Below, in pieces: positions 23,726-31,692 of a DNA stretch of 64,000 bases. This DNA comes from JAXGMV01 sp040772085 (lineage in GTDB: Bacteria > Chloroflexota > Anaerolineae > Anaerolineales > Anaerolineaceae). The notes under the pieces are model-generated. The model saw only the letters and a program-made list of their open reading frames with translations, was not told where the DNA came from and made no database searches. Position numbers and translations under genes: made by a program. Numbering within the stretch: position 1 is the first letter of the stretch; every line of letters begins with the position of its first letter. The DNA is taken from the NCBI GenBank assembly GCA_040772085.1, contig JAXGYU010000001.1:2604001-2668000 (forward strand). The letters are read 5' to 3'.

Positions 23726-24934
23726 CTATCCACTATTTTCTGTTACTTTGCCGGCAGGTTCCTTGAAAGCGAGCTTCAGCAAAATTGGCGTGATGATCGT
23801 TGTCGCCAGCACCATACCAACGATCAGGGCGAAGGCTTTTTCTGCCAGAAGGCCGGCAGAGACTCCGACCTGGGCGACAATCAGACCAACTTCACCGCGT
23901 GAGATCATGCCAACGCCCAATTGAACCGATTCTTTCTTGCTATAACCACCGAAATAGGCACCCAGACCAGCGCCTATGAATTTTCCAAAAATAGCTGCCA
24001 AAATGATGATCAGGAGCAGAAGCAGGTCACCAGTCTCAAGATCGTGAATATTGATCTGCAGTCCGATAGTGATGAAGAAAATGGGAACGAACAAGCCATA
24101 AGCGATGGCATGGATGTCCGTTTCGACCATCTGCTTCTCTCTGGTGCGGGAAAACATCAAACCTGCCAGAAAGGTACCGGTGATAGCAGCCATGCCGCCC
24201 AGCAATTCCGCAGCCAGGCCATAGACAAACATGATCACCAGCGCCAGCGCCATGACACCTTTACTGATCGACAACTGGCGAACGGCAGCCGATATTTTGG
24301 GCAGAAGGTAATAACCAAAGGCAGCCGAGAGCCCAAGGTAAGCAATCATCTTAACAAAGACCAGAATGATCTGAACAAAACCGCCGGCGCCCGAAAGGAC
24401 TGCAAGGACGATCGAGAGCAGCAGGATGACGAGCACATCGTCAACCACTGCCGCGCCAAGCAAACCCAGACCGGCGCGTGAACGCAATTGTTTGAGCTCC
24501 ATCAGCGTTTGCGCCGAAATACTGACGCTGGTAGCGCCTAGCGTCAGACCAAGGAAGAGGGCGGCGTCATTATCCAGATGGCTGTAATGTCCAATCAGGT
24601 AGCCGAACAACACGGGGAAGACGACACCCAGGGTGCCGGCATATAAAGCTGCCTTGGCATTGTCGCGCAAGTCTGACATGTGAAGTTCAAGCCCGGCCAG
24701 GAACATCAGGAGCAGTACGCCGAGCTCGCCAAGTTCAAAAACCGTCTCACCGAGATGTCCGCTGGTAAAAAACGACCACCCAAAAAGGTTCACCAGTGAT
24801 GGACCAAGAAGGATGCCCGCTAATAACTCTCCGAGTACACTTGGCTGACCAATCATCGCGCTGAGGTATCCAGCGGCCTTGGCAGCCACAATAATGATGG
24901 ATAGGACCAGTATCAACTGAAGGAATTCTGTCAT
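23726..24934 (-). CDS. CPA2-family cation/proton antiporter (Kef/NapA type)
   Basis: A 402-residue protein with about 12 membrane helices and no C-terminal RCK/TrkA-N domain. Family features include GQPSVLGELLAGILLGPS near the N-terminus, GATSVSISAQTLMEL in helix 4, and the paired acids in AAVVDDVLVILLLS, the ion-binding Asp-Asp of electrogenic CPA2 antiporters such as NapA. It should exchange Na+ or K+ for protons across the cytoplasmic membrane. The ATG at 24934 is chosen because GGAG lies five bases upstream. The missing regulatory domain may be replaced by the PII-like protein encoded immediately downstream. Confidence 0.9.
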   Translation of the reverse strand: MTEFLQLILVLSIIIVAAKAAGYLSAMIGQPSVLGELLAGILLGPSLVNLFGWSFFTSGHLGETVFELGELGVLLLMFLAGLELHMSDLRDNAKAALYAGTLGVVFPVLFGYLIGHYSHLDNDAALFLGLTLGATSVSISAQTLMELKQLRSRAGLGLLGAAVVDDVLVILLLSIVLAVLSGAGGFVQIILVFVKMIAYLGLSAAFGYYLLPKISAAVRQLSISKGVMALALVIMFVYGLAAELLGGMAAITGTFLAGLMFSRTREKQMVETDIHAIAYGLFVPIFFITIGLQINIHDLETGDLLLLLIIILAAIFGKFIGAGLGAYFGGYSKKESVQLGVGMISRGEVGLIVAQVGVSAGLLAEKAFALIVGMVLATTIITPILLKLAFKEPAGKVTENSG

Positions 24935-24968
24935 CAAGGCTCCGTTTTTCGTATTTTGTACAAAGTCT

Positions 24969-24978
24969 TATTATAATA
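24969..24978. promoter_or_regulatory. Palindromic bidirectional -10 element between antiporter and mutase genes
   Basis: The 10-base sequence TATTATAATA is its own reverse complement and supplies a TATAAT box in each direction (24972-24977 plus, 24970-24975 minus). Predicted starts are near 24984 for the mutase and 24963 for the antiporter. The palindrome TTTGTACAAA (24955-24964) lies at the antiporter start site and could be an operator. Confidence 0.6.
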
Positions 24979-25027
24979 ATATCATCTAGCGCAATTCAAC
25001 CTACATACATTCATCCATGGAGCAACT

Positions 25028-26689
25028 ATGACCCTTCCTGTGAATCTTGATCTTGAGTATTCGAAATGGAAAGAGAAGACGCTTGACCCCCTGAAGAAAC
25101 GATTTGGTGAACGTAAGGAAAAATTTGAGACCCGCAGCGGTATCGAATTGCCTTCTGTCGATTTGCCAGGGGAGATGGATTATCTTGCCAAGCTGGGCTT
25201 CCCCGGTGACTATCCTTTCACCCGCGGCATCCAGCCGAATATGTACCGCGGCAAGCACTGGACGATGCGGCAATACGCGGGTTTTGCCAGCGCGGAAGAA
25301 TCAAACAAACGCTACCGATTCTTGCTGGATCAAGGCCAGACGGGGTTATCGGTCGCCTTTGACCTGCCAACGCAGATCGGCTACGACGCGGACGACCCGA
25401 TCGCCAGCGGTGAGGTTGGCAAAGTAGGCGTTTCTATTTCTTCAGTTGAAGATATGGCGACGCTGTTCAACCAGATCCCGCTCGATAAGGTCTCGACCTC
25501 GATGACCATCAACGCGCCTGCCTCGGTTCTCCTGGCGTTTTATATCGCCGTTGCCAAAATGCAGGGCGTCGAAGTCAGACAGTTGCGCGGCACGATCCAG
25601 AACGACGTTCTGAAGGAATATATCGCCCGCGGAACATACATCTTCCCGCCCAAGCCGTCCATGCGCCTGATTACGGATATTTTCAGCTTCTGCAAAAAGG
25701 AAGTGCCGCATTGGAATACGATCTCGATTTCCGGCTACCACATCCGTGAGGCGGGTTCGACCGCGGTTCAGGAAGTTGCCTTTACTCTGGCAAATGCCAT
25801 CGCCTACGTCGACGCCGCCATCAAAGCCGGTCTGGCTGTTGATGACTTCGCCAGTCAGTTGTCCTTCTTCTTCAACGCGCACAATAACTTCTTCGAAGAG
25901 ATTGCCAAGTATCGCGCCGCCCGCCGCCTGTGGGCGCAGATCATGAAGGAACGTTTCGGCGCGCAGAATCCCAAATCAATGATGCTGCGCTTCCACACAC
26001 AAACCGCCGGCTCCTCGCTGACCGCCCAGCAACCAGAGAACAATATCATCCGGGTCACACTGCAGGCCGCCGCCGCGGTGCTGGGTGGAACGCAGTCACT
26101 GCATACCAACAGTATGGACGAAGCCTTATGGCTGCCTACCGAGAAATCCGTGCGTGTCGCGCTGCGCACCCAGCAGATCATCGCCTATGAATCCGGTATC
26201 GTTGATTCCGTTGATCCAACGGGTGGTTCCTACCTGGTTGAATATCTGACTGACAAAATCTCAGAAGGCGCTCTGGAATATATCAAGAAGATTGACGATC
26301 TCGGCGGTTCAGAAAACGCCATCGAGCAAGGCTACATCCAGAATGAGATCCAGAACGCTGCTTATGACTATCAGAAGGCGGTCGAATCCAAGGATGAGGT
26401 TGTTGTGGGTGTCAATGCCTTCGAGACCAAAGAGGCCATCACACTAGAGAGCCTGAAGGTCGATCCTGCGATTGAGGTTGCCCAGCGCAAAAAACTGGCA
26501 GAGCTAAAGGCCAGCCGCGACAACGTTCGGGTGGCTGATTTGCTGGCGAACCTGGACCGGGCTGCTCATGGCAATGAGAATCTCATGCCGTTGCTGATCG
26601 AATGCGCTGAAAACAAAATCACCTTAGGCGAAATCTGCAACACCCTGCGCAAGGTCTGGGGCGAATACCAGTCACCTGTGTGGCTATAA
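25028..26689 (+). CDS. mutA: Methylmalonyl-CoA mutase, catalytic (large) subunit
   Basis: A 553-residue TIM-barrel subunit. The TRGIQPNMY segment and the KEYIARGTYIFPP segment carry the Tyr and Arg that mark methylmalonyl-CoA rather than isobutyryl-CoA specificity, where the family has Phe and Gln. ISISGYHIREAG and FHTQTAGSSLTAQQPENN are family landmarks. The C-terminal B12-binding domain is absent, so a separate small cobalamin-binding subunit is required and is not in this window. The enzyme interconverts (R)-methylmalonyl-CoA and succinyl-CoA. GGAG lies five bases before the ATG. The epimerase gene follows within 20 bases. Confidence 0.93.
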   Translation: MTLPVNLDLEYSKWKEKTLDPLKKRFGERKEKFETRSGIELPSVDLPGEMDYLAKLGFPGDYPFTRGIQPNMYRGKHWTMRQYAGFASAEESNKRYRFLLDQGQTGLSVAFDLPTQIGYDADDPIASGEVGKVGVSISSVEDMATLFNQIPLDKVSTSMTINAPASVLLAFYIAVAKMQGVEVRQLRGTIQNDVLKEYIARGTYIFPPKPSMRLITDIFSFCKKEVPHWNTISISGYHIREAGSTAVQEVAFTLANAIAYVDAAIKAGLAVDDFASQLSFFFNAHNNFFEEIAKYRAARRLWAQIMKERFGAQNPKSMMLRFHTQTAGSSLTAQQPENNIIRVTLQAAAAVLGGTQSLHTNSMDEALWLPTEKSVRVALRTQQIIAYESGIVDSVDPTGGSYLVEYLTDKISEGALEYIKKIDDLGGSENAIEQGYIQNEIQNAAYDYQKAVESKDEVVVGVNAFETKEAITLESLKVDPAIEVAQRKKLAELKASRDNVRVADLLANLDRAAHGNENLMPLLIECAENKITLGEICNTLRKVWGEYQSPVWL

Positions 26690-26709
26690 CCTGTCTGGAG
26701 GATAACAAC

Positions 26710-27114
26710 GTGGCAAAAATCAAGAAAGTCAACCATATCGCAATTGCTTCAACAGACATCGAAGAGGCTCGCGTCTTCTGGGAAGACAAACTTGGCCTGG
26801 TGCTGGATCACATGGAAGACGTCCCCAGCCAGAAGTCGAAGATCGCGTTCTACCATGTCGGCGAGACAGAGATCGAGATAGTCCAACCGACGACTGACGA
26901 TTCCGGCGTGGCGAAGTTCATCGAAAGCAAAGGCCCCGGTATGCATCACCTGTGCTTTGAGGTCGATGACATCGATGCGATGCTGGCTGAGTTAAAAGAA
27001 AAAGGCGTGCGCCTGATCAATGAGACGGCGCTTGAACTTGAAGGACGCAAGATGGCATTTCTGCATCCTAAAGCGGCTAATGGAGTCTTGATCGAGCTTT
27101 ATCAGCTGCTTTAG
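26710..27114 (+). CDS. mce: Methylmalonyl-CoA epimerase
   Basis: A 134-residue VOC-fold (glyoxalase-like) enzyme that interconverts the (S) and (R) forms of methylmalonyl-CoA to feed the mutase. Metal ligands are visible as His in VNHIAIAST, His in GMHHLCFEV and Glu in LIELYQ at the C-terminus. The GTG at 26710 is preferred because GGAGG sits eight bases upstream; a GTG at 26680 would overlap the mutase gene. Its position directly behind mutA confirms the pathway: propionate, odd-chain or branched-chain degradation, or the reverse. Confidence 0.94.
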   Translation: MAKIKKVNHIAIASTDIEEARVFWEDKLGLVLDHMEDVPSQKSKIAFYHVGETEIEIVQPTTDDSGVAKFIESKGPGMHHLCFEVDDIDAMLAELKEKGVRLINETALELEGRKMAFLHPKAANGVLIELYQLL

Positions 27115-27168
27115 GAACGTTATCGGCGGATTTGCTAGACAATAAAGGTTCATTCCAGTATTATTTAA

Positions 27169-27199
27169 GCTGGAGATACGGCATAGCCGTATTTCCAGC
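27169..27199 (+). promoter_or_regulatory. Stable hairpin in the leader of the ATP synthase operon
   Basis: A 14-bp stem with one G-T pair and a 3-base loop (27169-27182 with 27186-27199), 36 bases before the atpA start. There is no T-run, so it is not a standard terminator. It may be a leader regulatory structure, a processing site, or a weak end for the mutase transcript. Confidence 0.55.
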
Positions 27200-27235
27200 A
27201 ATAATGCTGTCAACTCATAAGTGCCCGGAGGATTG

Positions 27236-28906
27236 ATGACTGAGAATTTCATCCAGAGTATTACTGCTGACATTCAGGATAAGATCGATTCTTTCTCACG
27301 CGACCTAAAAGTTCATGATATTGGCTACATCCAGGAAGCCGGCGATGGTATTGCCGTCGTCTCCGGTCTGGACGGCATCAAGTCGCAGGAATTGGTTGAA
27401 TTCAAGAATGGCGTGCCAGGCATTGCTTTCAACCTCGAACAGGATAAGGTTGGCGTAATCGTTCTGGGCGACTATACCGAGTTGACTGAAGGTATGGAAG
27501 TCCGTTCGACTGGCAGAATTGCCTCTGTGCCTGTGGGTGACGCGCTGATAGGCAGGGTGGTGAATGCCCTTGGTCAGCCGATTGACGGCAAAGGTACCCT
27601 CCGATCCGAGCACTTCCGACCGCTGGAAAGAATCGCCGCGGGCGTCATTGACCGTCAGGACGTCGATACACCTGTCCAGACTGGTATCAAAGCAATCGAC
27701 TCGATGATCCCTATTGGTCGCGGTCAGCGTGAACTGATCATCGGCGACCGCCAGACCGGCAAAACTGCCATCGCCATTGATACGATCATCAATCAGAAGG
27801 GCAAGGACCTGATTTGTATATATGTCGCGATCGGGCAGAAGAAATCTGCTGTCGCTCGCACGCTCGCGCTGCTTGAGCAGCACGGCGCCATGGAACACAC
27901 GGTCGTTGTTCTGGCTGCGGCTGATGACTCCGCCGCCTTACAGTACATCGCGCCGTATGCCGGCTGTGCCATCGGCGAAGAGTTCATGGATAATGGCCGC
28001 GACGCATTGATCATTTACGATGACCTCTCGAAACACGCCTGGGCTTACCGCCAGGTATCACTGCTGATGCGCCGTCCGCCAGGACGTGAGGCGTATCCAG
28101 GTGATGTTTTCTACCTGCATTCCCGCCTGCTCGAACGTGCCGCCCGTCTGGCTGACGAATACGTCGTTGTGCCCGTTGAATTCAATGAAACCGGCAAAGA
28201 ACGGGAAAACGCGGTGGAAGGGAAAGTATTTGGCGGACCTCGATCGAAACATGATGCTGAGAAGGCTCATGCCTCGATGGCGGACCAGGAAAATTACAAG
28301 ATTGTCAAAGTCCCCGGTACCGGCGGTTCCCTGACCGCTCTGCCGATTATTGAGACGCTGCTCGGTGACGTCTCGGCTTATATTCCCACCAACGTGATCT
28401 CGATCACCGATGGTCAGATCTATCTTGAAAGCAACCTGTTCAACGCAGGCATCCGCCCGGCGGTGAACGTTGGTATTTCTGTCTCCCGTGTTGGCGGCTC
28501 CGCGCACACGCGCGCGATGAAGCAGGTAGCGGGCAGGCTGCGCCTTGATATGGCGGCTTACCGTAACCTGGCGGCATTTGCGCAGTTCGGTTCCGACCTT
28601 GACAAGGCGACCCAGGCGCAGCTTGGCAGAGGTCAACGCCTGCAGGAGATTCTCAAGCAACCGCAATATCACCCCGTCAGCCTTGAAAATCAGGTCCTGA
28701 CGCTCTATGCCGGCATCAATGGTTATATCGATGAAGTTCCGGTTGATGATGTGCGGCGCTGGGAGCTCGATATGGTCAAATACATGGCAACGCATCATGC
28801 TGAAGTCGTCAAGGATATCGACGAACGCAAAGCCATCACCAAAGAAAACGAAGAAAAGCTGAAGGAAGCATTGGCGCAATTCAATCGTACCTGGCAGGTT
28901 AGCTGA
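27236..28906 (+). CDS. atpA: F1 ATP synthase subunit alpha with an inserted loop
   Basis: A 556-residue subunit of the F1 hexamer, compared with 502-513 in most bacteria. Walker A GDRQTGKT is at 170-177, followed by IYDDLSKHAWAYRQ, the SRLLERAAR segment, ISITDGQIYLE and the catalytic-site Arg in VSRVGGSAHT. The extra length is a polar insertion of about 41 residues (about 311-355) between RAAR and GGSLTALPIIET. GGAGG just before the ATG at 27236 decides that start over an upstream GTG. It is the first gene of the atpA-G-D-C cluster. Subunit delta and the F0 genes, usually upstream, are absent. Confidence 0.96.
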   Translation: MTENFIQSITADIQDKIDSFSRDLKVHDIGYIQEAGDGIAVVSGLDGIKSQELVEFKNGVPGIAFNLEQDKVGVIVLGDYTELTEGMEVRSTGRIASVPVGDALIGRVVNALGQPIDGKGTLRSEHFRPLERIAAGVIDRQDVDTPVQTGIKAIDSMIPIGRGQRELIIGDRQTGKTAIAIDTIINQKGKDLICIYVAIGQKKSAVARTLALLEQHGAMEHTVVVLAAADDSAALQYIAPYAGCAIGEEFMDNGRDALIIYDDLSKHAWAYRQVSLLMRRPPGREAYPGDVFYLHSRLLERAARLADEYVVVPVEFNETGKERENAVEGKVFGGPRSKHDAEKAHASMADQENYKIVKVPGTGGSLTALPIIETLLGDVSAYIPTNVISITDGQIYLESNLFNAGIRPAVNVGISVSRVGGSAHTRAMKQVAGRLRLDMAAYRNLAAFAQFGSDLDKATQAQLGRGQRLQEILKQPQYHPVSLENQVLTLYAGINGYIDEVPVDDVRRWELDMVKYMATHHAEVVKDIDERKAITKENEEKLKEALAQFNRTWQVS

Positions 28907-28934
28907 TCGATAACTCTGGATAAGGAATTGACCG

Positions 28935-29837
28935 TTGGCATCTACTCAGGAAATCAGACGGCGCATTCATAGCGTAAAAAACATCTCGCAGTTGACCCGC
29001 GCGCTTGAAACTGTGAGCGCCAGCAAGGCGAAAAAAGCAGTGCAGGCAGTAACCGCTTCACAGCCGTATAGTCTGAAGGCTTTCAGCGTCCTGCAACACC
29101 TCGCCAATCAGCCGGGGCAGAACAGTTTGCATCCGCTTCTGGCAGCGAGAGATGAGGTGAAGAAGCGGCTGGTCATCAGCATCACCAGCGATCGGGGTCT
29201 GGCTGGCGCTTTCAACGTGAATATGGTTAAAGCGGTATTGTTGGATGCCCGGGACTCAAAAGTGCCGGTCAGCTATATCACCGTTGGGCGCAAGGGACGT
29301 GACATGCTGCTGCGCCGGCGCAAGGATGTGATTGCGGAATTCAGCAACATCCCGACGCCGCCGTCCTACCTGGACGTCGCCCCGATTGGTAAACTGGCGG
29401 TTGAGGAGTTTTTAAACGGCAACTACGATATCGTCTGCCTGGCGTATACGCATTTCAATAACATGATGTCGTATACACCAATCGTGAAGTGCCTGCTGCC
29501 TTTCTCGGTCCAGCAGGATGCGGAGAGCAAACCCAGGGAAAGCGTCAGCAGTACCAAGTCGGTCTTTGGGTATGAGCCGGATCAGGATGAACTTCTGAAT
29601 ACCATCGTCCCGCGCTTTACTGCCATGCAGGTCTATCATGCCATCCTGGCAAGCCAGGCGAGCGAAAACGCTGCCCGCATGGTTGCCATGCGCAACGCGA
29701 CGGACAACGGCAATGAACTGATTTCGGTATTGCAACTTGAGTACAACAAGATTCGACAACAAACCATCACCAACGACATGCTCGACATCGTCGGCGGTGC
29801 GGAAGCGCAACAAGTCACGCGGGCGAACGCCGGCTAA
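28935..29837 (+). CDS. atpG: F1 ATP synthase subunit gamma
   Basis: A 300-residue central-stalk subunit that rotates inside the alpha/beta ring. N- and C-terminal coiled-coil helices show family signatures: EIRRRIHSVKNISQLTRALE at the start and NAARMVAMRNATDN near the end. The start is a TTG at 28935, supported by AAGGA eight bases upstream and exact alignment with family N-termini. Length is near normal. Confidence 0.95.
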   Translation: MASTQEIRRRIHSVKNISQLTRALETVSASKAKKAVQAVTASQPYSLKAFSVLQHLANQPGQNSLHPLLAARDEVKKRLVISITSDRGLAGAFNVNMVKAVLLDARDSKVPVSYITVGRKGRDMLLRRRKDVIAEFSNIPTPPSYLDVAPIGKLAVEEFLNGNYDIVCLAYTHFNNMMSYTPIVKCLLPFSVQQDAESKPRESVSSTKSVFGYEPDQDELLNTIVPRFTAMQVYHAILASQASENAARMVAMRNATDNGNELISVLQLEYNKIRQQTITNDMLDIVGGAEAQQVTRANAG

Positions 29838-29858
29838 ATTAACTTTCTGGAGGGATGC

Positions 29859-31256
29859 ATGGCACAGGCAAAAGGCAAGTTGATACAAATTCAAGGTGGT
29901 GTTGTTGACGTTGAATTTGATGAAGAAAATATGCCTGGTATTTATGAAGCATTGGATGTTCCCCTTGCCGATGGCGATAAGGTCATCCTGGAAGTCGAAA
30001 AACAGCTCGGCGGCGGTATGGCCCGGTGCGTTGCCATGGACACGACTGATGGATTGCAGCGCGGGATGGACGCGATTAGAACCTTCAACCCGATCATGGT
30101 ACCTGTCGGCGATGTTGTGCTCGGACGTATCTTTGATGTCGTCGGCGAGACGGTCGATAAAGGCGGACCAGTCCACGCTGATGTCAGGTATCCCATCCAT
30201 CGCACAGCACCGCTGTTCGAGGATCAGGCAACGACGGTCGAGGTATTCGAGACCGGTTTGAAAGTTATCGATCTGATCGCGCCATTCACACGTGGCGGCA
30301 AGACGGGTATCTTCGGTGGCGCGGGTGTGGGCAAGACAGTCGTCATCATGGAGCTTATCCGTTCAATCGCCACTGTGCATCAGGGCAAATCCGTATTTGC
30401 CGGCGTCGGCGAACGCACGCGTGAGGGCACCCAGCTCTTCCGCGAAATGCTCGAGTCAGGCGTCATGAAAGATACCGTTATGGTGTTCGGTCAGATGAAT
30501 GAGCCGCCAGGCGTGCGCCTGCGCGTTGCGCTGACCGCACTCTCCATGGCTGAGTACTTCCGAGATCAGGGCATGGATGTACTGCTCTTCATTGACAATA
30601 TTTTCCGCTTTACGATGTCCGGCTCTGAGGTCTCGGCGCTGCTGGGTCGTATGCCTTCCGCGGTAGGTTACCAGCCGACGCTCTCTACGGAAATGGGCGA
30701 GCTTCAGGAGAGGATTACCTCCACTAACAAAGGCTCCATCACCTCGATGCAGGCGGTTTATGTGCCGGCAGATGACTACTCTGATCCCGCGCCGGTCGCG
30801 ACCTTCGCTCACCTTGACGCGACCATCGCGCTCGAACGTTCTATCGCTGAAAAAGCAATTTATCCCGCGGTCGATCCGCTGGCATCAACCTCCCGGATCC
30901 TGGATCCCACCATCGTTGGCGAAGCCCACTACAACACAGCCCGTGAGGTTCAGCGGGTGCTGCAGCGCTACAAGGATTTGCAGGATATCATCGCCATTCT
31001 GGGTATTGATGAGCTGGGTGAAGACGACAAACTGATTGTCAGCCGCGCGCGCAAGATCGAACGCTTCTTCTCCCAACCGATGTATGTTGCCGAACAATTC
31101 ACCGGCATTCCCGGTCGTTATGTTCCGCTGCATGAAACGGTTCAGGGCTTCAGAGAAATCCTCGACGGTTTGCATGACGACCTACCCGAGCAGGCTTTTT
31201 ATATGGCTGGCTCTATCCAGGATGTGATAGAGAAAGCCAAGCAGATGCAGGACTGA
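29859..31256 (+). CDS. atpD: F1 ATP synthase subunit beta
   Basis: A 465-residue catalytic subunit. Walker A GGAGVGKT, the GERTREG segment with the catalytic Glu, the Walker B strand VLLFIDNIFRF and the DELSEED-region equivalent near the C-terminus (IDELGEDDKLIVSRARKI) are all present. The sequence is highly conserved and of normal length. GGAGG precedes the ATG. The gene lies 21 bases after atpG and one base before atpC. Confidence 0.98.
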   Translation: MAQAKGKLIQIQGGVVDVEFDEENMPGIYEALDVPLADGDKVILEVEKQLGGGMARCVAMDTTDGLQRGMDAIRTFNPIMVPVGDVVLGRIFDVVGETVDKGGPVHADVRYPIHRTAPLFEDQATTVEVFETGLKVIDLIAPFTRGGKTGIFGGAGVGKTVVIMELIRSIATVHQGKSVFAGVGERTREGTQLFREMLESGVMKDTVMVFGQMNEPPGVRLRVALTALSMAEYFRDQGMDVLLFIDNIFRFTMSGSEVSALLGRMPSAVGYQPTLSTEMGELQERITSTNKGSITSMQAVYVPADDYSDPAPVATFAHLDATIALERSIAEKAIYPAVDPLASTSRILDPTIVGEAHYNTAREVQRVLQRYKDLQDIIAILGIDELGEDDKLIVSRARKIERFFSQPMYVAEQFTGIPGRYVPLHETVQGFREILDGLHDDLPEQAFYMAGSIQDVIEKAKQMQD

Positions 31257-31257
31257 C

Positions 31258-31692
31258 ATGACCATCAGATGTGAGATCATTTCCCAGGACCGCATCGTTT
31301 ACCAAGGTGACGTTGACATCGTCAACCTGCCGGGAAACGATGGTGTGATGGGTATTTTGCCAAAACACTCGCCCTTGCTGACAACGCTGCAGTTTGGCGT
31401 GATTAGTGTGCGTAAGGACAAAGAAGAGCTATATTTCACCGTCGCCGGTGGTATTGCGGAAGTGATGCCGGATCAGGTGACAGTGCTCGCTGACGCGGCA
31501 GAGGATGTGCAGGAATTGAGTGAATCCAGGGCTGAGGCTGCGAAGGCGCGTGCTGAAGAATTGCTCAGCCAGCCGATCCCGCTCGACACGGATGAGTATC
31601 TGACAATCCAGACATCACTGAAAAAATCATCCCTGCGATTGAATGCCATCAAGAAGTATCGTTCCCGGCGCGACAGGCAGGACTATTCCTAA
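31258..31692 (+). CDS. atpC: F1 ATP synthase subunit epsilon
   Basis: A 144-residue subunit. The N-terminal beta sandwich includes GNDGVMGILPKHSPLLTTL and FTVAGGIAEV. A C-terminal two-helix region, longer and more charged than usual, ends in an Arg-rich tail. It inhibits ATP hydrolysis in many bacteria through C-terminal helix movements. The ATG begins one base after the atpD stop. The stop codon is followed immediately by the mreB-like ATG with no gap. Confidence 0.93.
   Translation: MTIRCEIISQDRIVYQGDVDIVNLPGNDGVMGILPKHSPLLTTLQFGVISVRKDKEELYFTVAGGIAEVMPDQVTVLADAAEDVQELSESRAEAAKARAEELLSQPIPLDTDEYLTIQTSLKKSSLRLNAIKKYRSRRDRQDYS

Noticed and set aside
26680..26709. Longer N-terminus for the epimerase from a GTG inside mutA
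   Set aside because: The GTG at 26710 has a strong GGAGG at proper spacing and matches family N-termini.
28058..28879. 273-codon minus-strand frame inside atpA
   Set aside because: Shadow of a highly conserved gene with no ribosome site or family match.
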